Source: JAXHLG01 sp034522495 (GTDB lineage: Bacteria; Patescibacteriota; Minisyncoccia; Moranbacterales; DUUL01). From it: DNA of 64,000 bases. The stretch lies in assembly GCA_034522495.1 (NCBI GenBank), contig JAXHLG010000002.1, positions 620,001 to 684,000 on the forward strand, read 5' to 3'. A program made the position numbers and the translations under genes. Below are positions 8,185 to 16,686 of the stretch, piece after piece. The notes below the pieces were generated by a model that was given only the letters and a program-made list of their open reading frames with translations, was not told the origin of the DNA and ran no database searches. How positions within the stretch are numbered: position 1 is the first letter of the stretch; each line of letters opens with the position of its first letter.

Positions 8185-9072
8185 TTATCTTTGATAAACT
8201 CTGATATCTATCTTTTGGACATCGGAAATGTACTCTCCCACGTTTATTGTCATTTTGACTTCGTTCCAGCCTTCTTCTTCAGGCAATCGGAAAGTATAAT
8301 TCGTCTTATGTTTATCTTTGGATACTTTTTGGGTGTCGTATCCATTGTCTTCCATTTGGCTTCTAATCTCAGTGGAGTCCTCTTGGGTTATCGGTCTTTT
8401 AACAATATAGTCGAAGCTTATCCAATCTTCTGCAGCGGTATAATTCAATTTTACTCCCCCAAAGATATTCTCAAACATGGAAGAGAATGTTTCGTGAAAT
8501 TTTTCTGCCTCATCCGAGGTGGGAGCCGATCCGACAGCGTCCGGGTAAGGATCTTCTTGGTAAGGCGCGGTATAATCTATGGCTATGCCGTGGCTTCCTT
8601 CTCCGCTTGCTCCTACTCCATCTTCTGTTATTGCCACCTTCAGATTATAATTTTCTCCTTTGGAAAAAATATAAACAGTTTGCCCTCCGGAGGTTTGCTC
8701 TTCCTCAAGGATCCAATCCTCTCCCAGATTGTTCTGGTAGAAATTTTTAATAGCTTCCTCCTCAGGAGGGTTGACGTTGTAGACCGCGGCAAAGCTGTCT
8801 CCTTCCTTTTGATTGGTGGCTACTTCTTTCATAAAAGAGAATTCTGGAATAGGTATTCCATTTATATCTGTCTGACCGATAATCTCTCCGTTAGCTTGAA
8901 CTTCTTGTTTTCCACTCCCGGACGTATCCTGAGTTTGGGAGGTATTGCTTTGTTCTTGCTGTCCGTTTTGTTTACTTGACGATTTTTCCTCTTTGCCGGA
9001 CAAAAGGACCACAACTACGACTACGATAATCGCAACCGCCACCCCAGCTACTATGAGCATTGTTTTTTTCAT
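8185..9072 (-). CDS. Membrane-anchored extracytoplasmic protein, unknown function
   Basis: A 295-residue protein with an uncleaved-looking N-terminal anchor (KKTMLIVAGVAVAIIVVV and on), then a Ser/Gln/Thr-rich linker (residues about 28-60) and a soluble region facing outward. Within that region IKNFYQNNLGEDWILEEE followed by a YIFSKGENYNLKVAI strand pattern resembles an alpha/beta substrate-binding-like module common in uncharacterised anchored proteins; a second repeat-like block (ITQEDSTEIRSQMEDNGY) lies near the C terminus. No catalytic residues can be assigned. The gene has its own terminator and a long upstream spacer. Confidence 0.65.
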   Translation of the reverse strand: MKKTMLIVAGVAVAIIVVVVVVLLSGKEEKSSSKQNGQQEQSNTSQTQDTSGSGKQEVQANGEIIGQTDINGIPIPEFSFMKEVATNQKEGDSFAAVYNVNPPEEEAIKNFYQNNLGEDWILEEEQTSGGQTVYIFSKGENYNLKVAITEDGVGASGEGSHGIAIDYTAPYQEDPYPDAVGSAPTSDEAEKFHETFSSMFENIFGGVKLNYTAAEDWISFDYIVKRPITQEDSTEIRSQMEDNGYDTQKVSKDKHKTNYTFRLPEEEGWNEVKMTINVGEYISDVQKIDIRVYQR

Positions 9073-9402
9073 AATTTGAAAAATTAAGGCTTATTTATAC
9101 ACTTATCTTTAATTCCAATCTATATTATCATAATCATAATTGCAATAGTTTTTTGCTTTTTTTGATAACGAAACCCTAAATGTCCTATGCAAGTTGCAAT
9201 GCGGCCGACTGTCCGGCAGGGAATTGCTGAGAAAGGAAAAATCTTTCCAGGAGATTCCGAGTAACCCGTTTGATTTTCGGTAGTTTTTGTAGGATAATTG
9301 GGAGTGTAGGCTTTAGCCGGGGATTGAGTTGAAAACACAGCCATTTAGTCGGGGGTGAGGATTTTAAAGCAGGGGTGCAATTTGAATAAAAGATAAAAAA
9401 AT
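9073..9402. other. 330-bp divergent spacer, no feature recognised
   Basis: Lies between two divergently transcribed genes and probably holds both promoters. A minus-strand open frame (9120-9344) has no ribosome binding site and a non-protein-like composition, so I do not call it. Nothing else stands out. Confidence 0.5.
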
Positions 9403-9702
9403 ATGTTTGATTTTATGCAAAAGTTATCCAGGGCAAAGAAAGTGTTTTTCTTTGTTTCAGTTATTATTTTCTCCATTCCCGCGGGAGGCCTTTTGGGCGG
9501 ATTTTTGGGTCTTGTCTCCACCACTTTTATTCCTCAGTGCTGTGATGATTCAGGGTGCTGCAATTGTCTTGAGTTCAATGGCATGACAGGCTACGAAGCC
9601 GCGGGCTATTTAGGGTTCTGGATCGGACTGGTTTTATTTCCCCTTATCTGCAGCGCGGCGATCCTTTACTGGACCCGCAAGAAAAACAACAAATCCGGAT
9701 GA
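9403..9702 (+). CDS. Small two-TM membrane protein with a Cys cluster
   Basis: A 99-residue protein with two hydrophobic segments (about residues 15-40 and 68-88) and a loop between them containing CCDDSGCCNC, five cysteines within ten residues. The loop also has a Gly-rich LLGGFLGLVS. The termini are basic (WTRKKNNKSG at the C end), so with both termini inside, the Cys-rich loop would face outward where disulphide or metal binding is possible. No family is recognised. Confidence 0.6.
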   Translation: MFDFMQKLSRAKKVFFFVSVIIFSIPAGGLLGGFLGLVSTTFIPQCCDDSGCCNCLEFNGMTGYEAAGYLGFWIGLVLFPLICSAAILYWTRKKNNKSG

Positions 9703-9750
9703 ATACGATACCTAAAGCTATCTATTTACCCCAAAACGGCTTTTTAACGG

Positions 9751-9793
9751 CTCTCTAAACCCGACACACTGTGCTTGTCGGGTTTAGGGAGAG
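9751..9793. repeat. Long hairpin at the head of the duplicated HAD locus
   Basis: CTCTCTAAACCCGACA pairs with TGTCGGGTTTAGGGAGAG with a two-base bulge. Its right arm and following bases reappear at about 10559-10590 just before the intact HAD-like gene. It may act as a terminator for the small membrane protein gene, but it lacks a T tract. Confidence 0.6.
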
Positions 9794-9820
9794 TAGGATT
9801 CAGTCAAGGAAAGTTGCCGG

Positions 9821-9889
9821 AAAAACTTGATTAAAATCGACCTGAAATTAAATCCGAATATGTTGAAGGAATTGGTGGAAAAATCGTGA
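9821..9889 (+). pseudogene. Remnant: last 22 codons of a duplicate of the HAD-like gene
   Basis: Reading from 9821 gives KNLIKIDLKLNPNMLKELVE, then KS and a stop, which matches the end of the intact gene at 10622-11014 (KNLIKIDLKSNPDILKELMG, then KS) at most positions. The bases after the stop (TGATGTTTGATTGATTTTTG) are also shared with 11012-11031. The upstream flank is shared too, so an internal deletion removed about 340 bases of a tandem copy. Confidence 0.85.
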
Positions 9890-9976
9890 TGTTTGATTGA
9901 TTTTTGAGATTGAGGGTGGTAGTATAAAAACGGTTTTTCAAAGGATGGTGAGTAATAAGGGCTTAATTTCTATACT

Positions 9977-10396
9977 ATGGTGGAAGTAATCTACAAAAAA
10001 ATCGAAAAGATAAAAGAATGGTCGAAGTTGAAAGTGAAAGTGGAAAAAAGATCTACAGACTGGAAATATTTCAAAGAACAGGAAGTGTGGTGGGCGAATT
10101 TAGGAATTAATATTGGTTTCGAACAAGACGGCAAGAATAGAAACTGCGAAAGACCTGTTTTGATCTTTAAAAAGTTCAATAAAAATTTTTTGTGGATTTT
10201 GCCTTTGACAACTAGGATAAAAAAAGATCCGCATTATTTTTTTCTGGATCCGGAAAAAGAAAGAGACATAGAAAGAGGTTCTATTATACTTTCGCAAATA
10301 AGAGCAATGAGCAGCAAGAGACTGCGAAGAAAAATGGGGAAGCTATCGAAAGAAGAGTTTGAAGACGTTAAAAAAAGATTCATCGATATAATATAA
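9977..10396 (+). CDS. PemK/MazF-like toxin (type II endoribonuclease family), no antitoxin seen
   Basis: A 139-residue protein. From about residue 36 it has the family's EVWWANLGINIGFEQDGK strand and turn, then RPVLIFKKF, WILPLTTRIK and GSIILSQIRAMSSKRL, which build the CcdB/PemK beta barrel; family members cleave mRNA or rRNA at short sites. The first 30 residues (EKIKEWSKLKVKVEK) are a charged helix not found in minimal MazF. No small antitoxin ORF precedes or follows it with a ribosome binding site. It lies between the two copies of the HAD locus, so it may have been trapped by that duplication. TATACT abuts the ATG. Confidence 0.75.
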   Translation: MVEVIYKKIEKIKEWSKLKVKVEKRSTDWKYFKEQEVWWANLGINIGFEQDGKNRNCERPVLIFKKFNKNFLWILPLTTRIKKDPHYFFLDPEKERDIERGSIILSQIRAMSSKRLRRKMGKLSKEEFEDVKKRFIDII

Positions 10397-10397
10397 A

Positions 10398-10453
10398 AAC
10401 CGACACATCTGCGAGAGATGGTCGGTTATCGATCTTCCTCCTCGCGGAGGAAG
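10398..10453 (+). other. Two consecutive hairpins after the toxin gene
   Basis: AACCGAC / GTCGGTT (10398-10427) and CTTCCTC / GAGGAAG (10434-10453). They begin directly after the stop codon and may serve as a terminator although neither has a T tract. Confidence 0.45.
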
Positions 10454-10621
10454 TCTCGGAGCCCGAAGGCCATTTGTAATTTAATACTACACAAGCGATC
10501 AAAAAATGTCAATAGAATCTTTATATAAATGAATTTTGGCGGCTCCATAAATACGTCATGCTGTGCTTGTCGGGTTTAGGGAGGGCAGAATCTAACCAAA
10601 AAAGGCAAAAACTATTTTAAA

Positions 10622-11014
10622 ATGAACCTATATTTAGACATCGACGGTGTATTGCTGGACAAAAACAACAACCCCGCTAATCATTTGGAGGAATTTTTGG
10701 CTTATGCTACAGAGAATTTTGACTGCCACTGGCTGACCACTCACTGCAAAGGCGACGCCGCTTTTGCGGTGGAAAGGTTTAGGGAAGTTGGAAGCGCCAG
10801 GATTTTGGAGCTTGTGAAGAAAATAAAGCCGACGGACTGGGAAAGATTCAAAACCGACGCCATAGACTTCAACAAACCCTTCATCTGGCTGGATGACTAC
10901 CCAGGACTAAAAGAAGAGCAGACCCTTGAAGAAAAAAGCTACAGAAAAAATTTGATTAAAATCGACCTAAAATCAAACCCGGATATATTAAAGGAATTGA
11001 TGGGAAAATCTTGA
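10622..11014 (+). CDS. HAD-like small hydrolase-fold protein
   Basis: A 130-residue protein opening with NLYLDIDGVLLDKNNNPA; DIDGVLLD at residues 6-13 is the HAD motif I with both aspartates. HWLTTHCKGD (about residues 37-46) provides a motif II Thr and IWLDDYPG (about residues 89-96) a motif IV-like Asp pair. It is short for a HAD phosphatase and lacks a cap domain, like small uncharacterised HAD proteins often found beside DNA-modification genes. The truncated duplicate lies 0.75 kb upstream, and the restriction operon begins 86 bases downstream. Confidence 0.7.
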   Translation: MNLYLDIDGVLLDKNNNPANHLEEFLAYATENFDCHWLTTHCKGDAAFAVERFREVGSARILELVKKIKPTDWERFKTDAIDFNKPFIWLDDYPGLKEEQTLEEKSYRKNLIKIDLKSNPDILKELMGKS

Positions 11015-11100
11015 TGTTTGATTGATTTTTGGGTATTTTGGTGGTATATTAATGAAAAGGAGAGTGTATTTAAAATAAATTTATAACTGATGATAAAAAA

Positions 11101-12669
11101 ATGACAAATAAATCAAATACAAATAAAGAGCAAGAGCGGGCGGAACTTCATCGAGCGATTTGGCAAATTGCCAATGACTTGCGGGGAAGTGTTGATGGCT
11201 GGGATTTCAAACAATATGTCCTGGGGATACTCTTCTATCGTTTTATTAGCGAGAATCTTACAAACTATATCAATGAGATTGAGCCTGATCAAGACTTTGA
11301 TTATGCGAAAATATCCGATGAAAAGGCGGAATTTGGACGAGCTGACACCATAAAAGAAAAAGGTTTCTATATTTTGCCCAGCGAGCTTTTTGCAAATGTG
11401 ACAAAAAATGCCCGTAATGATGCAAATCTCAATGAAACACTTTCCAAGGTTTTTGAGAATATTGAAAATTCCGCCAAAGGATTTGAGAGTGAAGATGATC
11501 TGAAAGGGCTCTTTGACGATTTGGATGTGAATTCAAACAAGCTGGGCAGCACTGTTGAGAAACGAAATCAAAAACTGGCAAAACTTCTTGAAGCCATCGG
11601 CGGTCTTCGTCTTGGTAATTATGGAGATAATACAATTGATGCTTTTGGCGATGCTTACGAGTATCTAATGGCAATGTATGCTTCTAACGCAGGCAAATCC
11701 GGTGGAGAATATTACACACCTCAAGAGGTCAGTGAGCTTTTGGCGGAAATAACCACTGTGGGCAAGAAAGAAGTGAATAAAGTTTATGACCCATGCTGTG
11801 GTTCCGGTTCTCTGCTTCTCAAATTTGCCAAAGTGCTGGGCAAGGAAAAAGTCAGGATTGGATTTTTCGGTCAAGAAATAAACCTTACTACCTACAATCT
11901 TTGTAGAATCAATATGTTCTTGCACAACATCAACTTCAATCATTTTGATATTGCTCATGGCGACACTCTTACCGATCCAAAACACTGGGATGATGAACCG
12001 TTTGAAGCCATTGTTTCTAATCCACCATATTCAACCAGATGGGAAGGGGACGCGAATCCTTTGTTGATTAATGATCCTCGTTTTTCACCTGCGGGAATAC
12101 TTGCACCAAAAGGATATGCAGATCTTGCCTTTACTATGCATATGCTTTCTTGGCTTTCAACTAACGGAACAGCGGCGATTGTTGAGTTTCCGGGGGTTCT
12201 TTATCGGGGCGGAGCTGAGCAGAAAATCCGTAAATATTTGGTTGATAATAATTATATAGATGCAGTTATTCAGCTTCCCCCGGATTTATTTTTTGGAACC
12301 AGTATCGGGACTTGTATTATTATTTTGAAGAAAAGTAAAAATGATAACAAGACTTTGTTTATTGATGCATCAAAGGAATTTGTCCGAGGTGGCAATAAGA
12401 ATAAATTAAGTGAAAATAATCGCAAAAGGATACTCGATGCTTTCGGCTCGCGTAAAGATGAAGATTATTTTGTAAAGCTGGTAGATAACGATGATATCGC
12501 TAAGAATGATTATAATATTGCAGTTTCAAGTTATGTGGTGGCGGAGGATATGCGAGAGGTGGTGGATATAAAAGAGCTTAATAAAAAAATTGAGAAAATT
12601 GTGGCAAGACAAAGTGAGTTGAGGAAGGCGATTGATGAGATTGTGGCGGATATTGAAGGGAGTAACTAA
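11101..12669 (+). CDS. hsdM: Type I restriction-modification system DNA methyltransferase subunit
   Basis: A 522-residue N6-adenine methyltransferase. The N-terminal part (about residues 12-165) is the HsdM helical domain beginning ELHRAIWQIANDLRG; SAM-binding motif I is DPCCGSGSLLL at residues 230-240 and the catalytic motif NPPY is at residues 307-310. The C terminus is a helical tail for HsdS binding. With HsdS it methylates both strands of a bipartite site. It is the first of five closely packed genes (gaps of 5, 3 and 4 bases and one 4-base overlap), so one transcript is expected. Codon usage is visibly more A+T-rich than the housekeeping genes, consistent with horizontal acquisition. 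Confidence 0.96.
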   Translation: MTNKSNTNKEQERAELHRAIWQIANDLRGSVDGWDFKQYVLGILFYRFISENLTNYINEIEPDQDFDYAKISDEKAEFGRADTIKEKGFYILPSELFANVTKNARNDANLNETLSKVFENIENSAKGFESEDDLKGLFDDLDVNSNKLGSTVEKRNQKLAKLLEAIGGLRLGNYGDNTIDAFGDAYEYLMAMYASNAGKSGGEYYTPQEVSELLAEITTVGKKEVNKVYDPCCGSGSLLLKFAKVLGKEKVRIGFFGQEINLTTYNLCRINMFLHNINFNHFDIAHGDTLTDPKHWDDEPFEAIVSNPPYSTRWEGDANPLLINDPRFSPAGILAPKGYADLAFTMHMLSWLSTNGTAAIVEFPGVLYRGGAEQKIRKYLVDNNYIDAVIQLPPDLFFGTSIGTCIIILKKSKNDNKTLFIDASKEFVRGGNKNKLSENNRKRILDAFGSRKDEDYFVKLVDNDDIAKNDYNIAVSSYVVAEDMREVVDIKELNKKIEKIVARQSELRKAIDEIVADIEGSN

Positions 12670-12674
12670 AAAAT

Positions 12675-14447
12675 ATGCAAAAAGAATGGTTTGAACTACA
12701 AGATTATATTAGGCAAAAAGCAGACAAGCAGGTCTGGGTTCCTTTGAGGTGTTCTAGAAGTCTTATAAAAGAAGGGGAGCTCGGGTATCAGGGTTTTAAA
12801 GAAGAGTATTTCGGTTTAACCAGTATTCTGATTAAGAAACAAGATATTGAAAAAGCGAAAGAATTAGAGTGGATAGATGTAGGACTTCTCAGGTCACACA
12901 AGGGGAATCCTTATGAAGAGGAGTACCAGCCCGCATCTCATTTTGAACATAATGGCATAGTTGGAGAGCATCTAGTAATCTCACACGAGATTGGTGGTGA
13001 TTATTGTAATAACTGGCATATCAGTCCTGACCTACTCACAACATTAGAATTAGTTCAAGAAGGAGGTAGTTGGCTTGCGTACAACAGAGGACATGAGGAG
13101 GTAATAAAGTTACACAAAAATAATAAAGGATGTGTCGATGAAATTTTAATAAGATTGTCTTATTTAAAAGATTATCTCTGTGTAAGAAAAAGAGTTTTAA
13201 TGCTGTCTTCATATAGATCAAGGGTTGAAATAGCTGATAGTGAATTAGGTGTTGATTGGGAGTTGGAAAAAATCACTACCATAGAAAAAGGTTTACGATG
13301 GGGAGGCAGGATGTACCCTATTCACGAAGGCAGTAGCCATAGATATGGCGAGAAAATGGCTATTTTGCACGTTGGCAGAACCAATATTGACTTCGATAAT
13401 GACGTTCCAGAGTACCCATTTTCTTCAAATGAAGAAAACACTAAAAGTAAAAGCTGGACAAGCGGGTTTGATGGAAGAAAACTTTTTAGAATTGAAGGAG
13501 AAGTCTGGAAAAGCGACTTTGTTTTTCCGTCTCAAAAAAGCTCAATTATTTTGGACGACGAAGATACTACTGATGAGTATTCATATATCACAAAAGCAGA
13601 CGGGAGTAAGGAATCTGCAAAAAAACTTATAGACAGCGGAAAATATCTGTGGTTCAAACCATATGTTGTCAATTCTATTTTATCAAATAGAGATACTACA
13701 TTATCTTGGTACACACGAGATACTGGAAGTGTCGGGTTTAATCGTCACGGACTAGTTCATTTTGGAGTGAATAAAATAGGAATAATTACAGTTTACGCAA
13801 AAGATATTTGTCTACTGCCAGACTGGCAGCAAAAAATCTGGCACTCTTACAATATCTCGCCAGATGGAAAAGTTTCAGCTGAGTTACTTATGTCTCAGCA
13901 GGAGGCGCAACCAGCAAGCACCTTACCTCCGGAAGAATTTTTTAAAAGTGAGTTAGAAAAACTAAATGACAATTTTAAAAGGCTCTATAATGAAAAACTA
14001 ATTAAGAACGACAATATCAATGAGATACTAAAAAATATCCATCGTTTTGTAGCGGTTCCGAAGAATGGACTATTTGTTTTAGCAAAAGATATTACAAGAG
14101 TTACAGCAGACACTTTTAATAGAGTCTTATTGAAAAAAATTTTAGGAAACAAAAAGGGTTATAAAAAACTCGGAACATTATTGTTGATGAGAAAACTAAT
14201 TTCAACTAAGGTTTCAGAAGATATTGCGGAAGAAATTATGACGGCATTAGACGCCTCGTATTTGTTGAGAATTAATGACGCACATATACCTTCAACAGAA
14301 AAGACCGAGGAGGCTCTGATTGCATTAAAAATTACCTCCGAAATGAGCAATATTGAAAAGGGTCGAATTCTAATTCACGAATGCACAAGCTGCTTAGCTA
14401 CAATCAATAATATTTTGAATGAACAGAAATTTAAATCAAAAAAATAG
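12675..14447 (+). CDS. Unrecognised 590-aa protein encoded inside the type I RM operon
   Basis: The gene starts 5 bases after hsdM and ends 3 bases before hsdS, so it is translated with the restriction subunits. I do not recognise the family. Residues 1 to about 410 look like a mixed alpha/beta region rich in aromatic and Gly residues (GLRWGGRMYPIHEGS, LSWYTRDTGSVGFNRHG, LPDWQQKIWHSYNISPDGK); residues about 420-590 are predicted helical and charged (ELEKLNDNFKRLYNEKLIK, then ALIALKITSEMSNIEKGR). No Walker, nuclease, methyltransferase or membrane motif is visible. Placement suggests an accessory to restriction, for example regulation, an additional effector or protection against phage inhibitors, but that is inference. 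Composition matches the operon, so it probably moved with it. Confidence 0.8.
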   Translation: MQKEWFELQDYIRQKADKQVWVPLRCSRSLIKEGELGYQGFKEEYFGLTSILIKKQDIEKAKELEWIDVGLLRSHKGNPYEEEYQPASHFEHNGIVGEHLVISHEIGGDYCNNWHISPDLLTTLELVQEGGSWLAYNRGHEEVIKLHKNNKGCVDEILIRLSYLKDYLCVRKRVLMLSSYRSRVEIADSELGVDWELEKITTIEKGLRWGGRMYPIHEGSSHRYGEKMAILHVGRTNIDFDNDVPEYPFSSNEENTKSKSWTSGFDGRKLFRIEGEVWKSDFVFPSQKSSIILDDEDTTDEYSYITKADGSKESAKKLIDSGKYLWFKPYVVNSILSNRDTTLSWYTRDTGSVGFNRHGLVHFGVNKIGIITVYAKDICLLPDWQQKIWHSYNISPDGKVSAELLMSQQEAQPASTLPPEEFFKSELEKLNDNFKRLYNEKLIKNDNINEILKNIHRFVAVPKNGLFVLAKDITRVTADTFNRVLLKKILGNKKGYKKLGTLLLMRKLISTKVSEDIAEEIMTALDASYLLRINDAHIPSTEKTEEALIALKITSEMSNIEKGRILIHECTSCLATINNILNEQKFKSKK

Positions 14448-14450
14448 CTT

Positions 14451-15662
14451 ATGACCAACCATCAATCCAAAATCGAAAAACTAATCATTGAACACTGCCC
14501 GAATGGGGTGGAATTTAAGGAGTTGGGAAAATGTGCCTTAATCAAAAGAGGTCGACGAGTTACAAAGAGCGAGCTAAGTCCTGAAAAAAAATACCCCGTT
14601 TATAGCGGTGGTGTAACTCCTATGGGATATTTTGGAAAAAATAATCAATCTGAAAATACTATAACAGTTGTGAAATATGGAACAGCCGGATTTGTTAATT
14701 TTATAACAGAAGATTTTTGGGCAAATGATGTTTGTTACTGTATAAAACCCGGCGAAAAACTTAATAATAAGTATTTGTTTTTTGTGTTAAAAGGTAAGCA
14801 ATATTCTATTCAGTCGCAAGCAACAAATGCTATTCCTGCTCATTTGCCAACTGAAGCAATTAAGAGTATCAAAATTCCCATCCCACCCCTTCCAATCCAA
14901 CAAGAAATTGTTAAAATTCTTGATAGTTTTACAGAACTGGAGGCAGAGCTGGAGGCAGAGCTGGAGGCGAGGAAGAAGCAGTATGAGTATTATAGGGAGC
15001 AATTATTAATTACGAATTACGAATTAGGAATTACGAATGAAAAAGTTGAATGGAAAACACTGGGGGAGATTGGAGAATTTATTAGAGGTAATGGATTGCA
15101 GAAAAAAGATTTTACAAAAACTGGAGTTGGCTGTATTCATTATGGTCAAATTTATACTTACTACGGAACTTTTGCTGATAAAACAAAATCATTTGTATCA
15201 CCAGAATTGGCAAAAAAATTAAGAAAAGCACAGAAGGGAGATGTTTTAATTGTTGGTGTAAGCGAAAATATTGAAGATGTTTGCAAGCCTCTTGGTTGGT
15301 TGGGTGATGAAATTTGTATTAGCGGTGATATGTTTGCATTTCGCCATAATCAAAACACAAAATTTATTACCTATCTTTTGCAAACTACGAATTTTCATAA
15401 ATACAAAGAAAGATATGCACAAGGTGCTAAAGTAACTCGCGTTAAAACTAGCAAATTATTAGATTATAAAATCCCAATCCCGTCTCTTTCTGAACAAAAA
15501 AGAATCGTTTCGATTCTTGATAAATTTGATGCACTTGTAAACGGAGATTCCGGATCGGGGTCCGGAATGACGGGAAGTCTTCCAGCTGAAATCAAAGCCC
15601 GCCGGCAACAATATGAATATTATCGGAATAAACTTTTGACTTTTACCCCATTAGATAAATAA
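14451..15662 (+). CDS. hsdS: Type I restriction-modification specificity subunit
   Basis: A 403-residue HsdS with the expected two half-repeats. Each has a target recognition domain (about residues 20-150 and 200-350) ending in a helix: IPPLPIQQEIVKILDSF then ARKKQYEYYREQLL, and IPSLSEQKRIVSILDKF then ARRQQYEYYRNKLL. The TRDs choose the two halves of the DNA site and the helices set their spacing. The first spacer helix contains a 12-bp tandem repeat (LEAE, LEAE, LEAR) and is followed by a linker LLITNYELGITNEK encoded by short repeats. The recognition sequence cannot be deduced from sequence alone. Confidence 0.95.
   Translation: MTNHQSKIEKLIIEHCPNGVEFKELGKCALIKRGRRVTKSELSPEKKYPVYSGGVTPMGYFGKNNQSENTITVVKYGTAGFVNFITEDFWANDVCYCIKPGEKLNNKYLFFVLKGKQYSIQSQATNAIPAHLPTEAIKSIKIPIPPLPIQQEIVKILDSFTELEAELEAELEARKKQYEYYREQLLITNYELGITNEKVEWKTLGEIGEFIRGNGLQKKDFTKTGVGCIHYGQIYTYYGTFADKTKSFVSPELAKKLRKAQKGDVLIVGVSENIEDVCKPLGWLGDEICISGDMFAFRHNQNTKFITYLLQTTNFHKYKERYAQGAKVTRVKTSKLLDYKIPIPSLSEQKRIVSILDKFDALVNGDSGSGSGMTGSLPAEIKARRQQYEYYRNKLLTFTPLDK
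14937..14972 (+). repeat. 12-bp tandem repeat in the hsdS central spacer
   Basis: Three in-frame units CTGGAGGCAGAG, CTGGAGGCAGAG, CTGGAGGCGAGG encode LEAE LEAE LEAR. Slippage would add or remove four residues without breaking the frame. Confidence 0.92.
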
Positions 15663-15666
15663 AATT

Positions 15667-16686
15667 ATGAAGAAAGAAAGTAAAAATCAAATTATTATTT
15701 ATGAAGGCGATGATGGAGAATCTCGTATAGAGGTTCGATTTGAAGGTGAAACCGTTTGGCTTTCGCAGGCTCAGTTGGTTGAGCTTTTTGATTCAAGCAA
15801 GGCCAACATCAACGAGCACATAAAGAATATTTATTCAGAGAAAGAATTAACGGCTGAGGCAACTGTTCGGAATTTCCGAACAGTTCAAACAGAGGGTGGT
15901 AGAGAGGTTTCCAGAGATATTGAGCATTATAATCTTGACTTGATAATTTCACTTGGATATAGGGTTAGGTCTCATATTGCGACAAAATTTCGTATCTGGG
16001 CGACTGCACGGCTTCGCGAATACATCTTAAAAGGTTTCACCATGGATGACGAGAGACTGAAGGGAACAGGCGGCGGAAATTATTGGAAGGAGTTATTGGA
16101 AAGAATTCGTGACATTAGGAGCAGTGAAAAAGTCTTGTATCGCCAAGTATTGGATTTGTATGCAACAAGCACGGATTATGATCCAAAAAGTGAAGAATCA
16201 AAAACATTTTTTGCTACTGTGCAAAACAAGCTCCATTATGCCGTTAATACCCAAACCGCCGCAGAGCTTATCTATAATCGTGCAGATGCAGAAAAGGAAT
16301 TTATGGGACTTTCTACTTTTTCTGGGAAAATGCCGATTAAAACAGAATCAATCATTGCCAAGAATTACTTAACTAAAGATGAGCTGTATCGTCTCAATCG
16401 TTTGGTATCCGCTTTTTTTGATTTGGCGGAGATAAAAGCTCAAGATGAGGAGCCTATGAGAATGAAAGATTGGGTGGCAGAGCTGGATAAATTTGCAGAA
16501 ATTTATGGTAAGGGAAGATTAGAAAATGCCGGGAAAATAAGTCACAAAGAGGCAATGAAAAAAGTTGAGGAAGAATATCGCAAGTATCAAGTAAAGACAT
16601 TGTCTCCAGTAGAGAAAGATTATTTGAAAACTATAAGAGAAGCAGAAAAAAAGATTACCAAAAAAGCTAAACCAAATAAGAAATGA
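15667..16686 (+). CDS. rhuM: RhuM family protein in the restriction operon
   Basis: A 339-residue RhuM-family protein. VRFEGETVWLSQAQLVELF near residues 18-36 is the family's N-terminal winged-helix-like segment, followed by IKNIYSEKEL, HYNLDLIISLGYRV and KFRIWATARLREYILKGF. RhuM proteins occur widely within type I restriction loci and pathogenicity islands; a molecular function is not established. Here the gene lies between hsdS and hsdR and overlaps hsdR by 4 bases, which implies coupled translation. The same N-terminal domain recurs in a Fic fusion at 32231. Confidence 0.9.
   Translation: MKKESKNQIIIYEGDDGESRIEVRFEGETVWLSQAQLVELFDSSKANINEHIKNIYSEKELTAEATVRNFRTVQTEGGREVSRDIEHYNLDLIISLGYRVRSHIATKFRIWATARLREYILKGFTMDDERLKGTGGGNYWKELLERIRDIRSSEKVLYRQVLDLYATSTDYDPKSEESKTFFATVQNKLHYAVNTQTAAELIYNRADAEKEFMGLSTFSGKMPIKTESIIAKNYLTKDELYRLNRLVSAFFDLAEIKAQDEEPMRMKDWVAELDKFAEIYGKGRLENAGKISHKEAMKKVEEEYRKYQVKTLSPVEKDYLKTIREAEKKITKKAKPNKK

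Noticed and set aside
8191..8979. 262-codon plus-strand frame
   Set aside because: It mirrors the 295-aa anchored protein on the opposite strand, whose signal anchor, codon pattern and terminator are convincing.
9120..9344. 74-codon minus-strand frame in a spacer
   Set aside because: No ribosome binding site, non-protein-like composition and no similarity seen.
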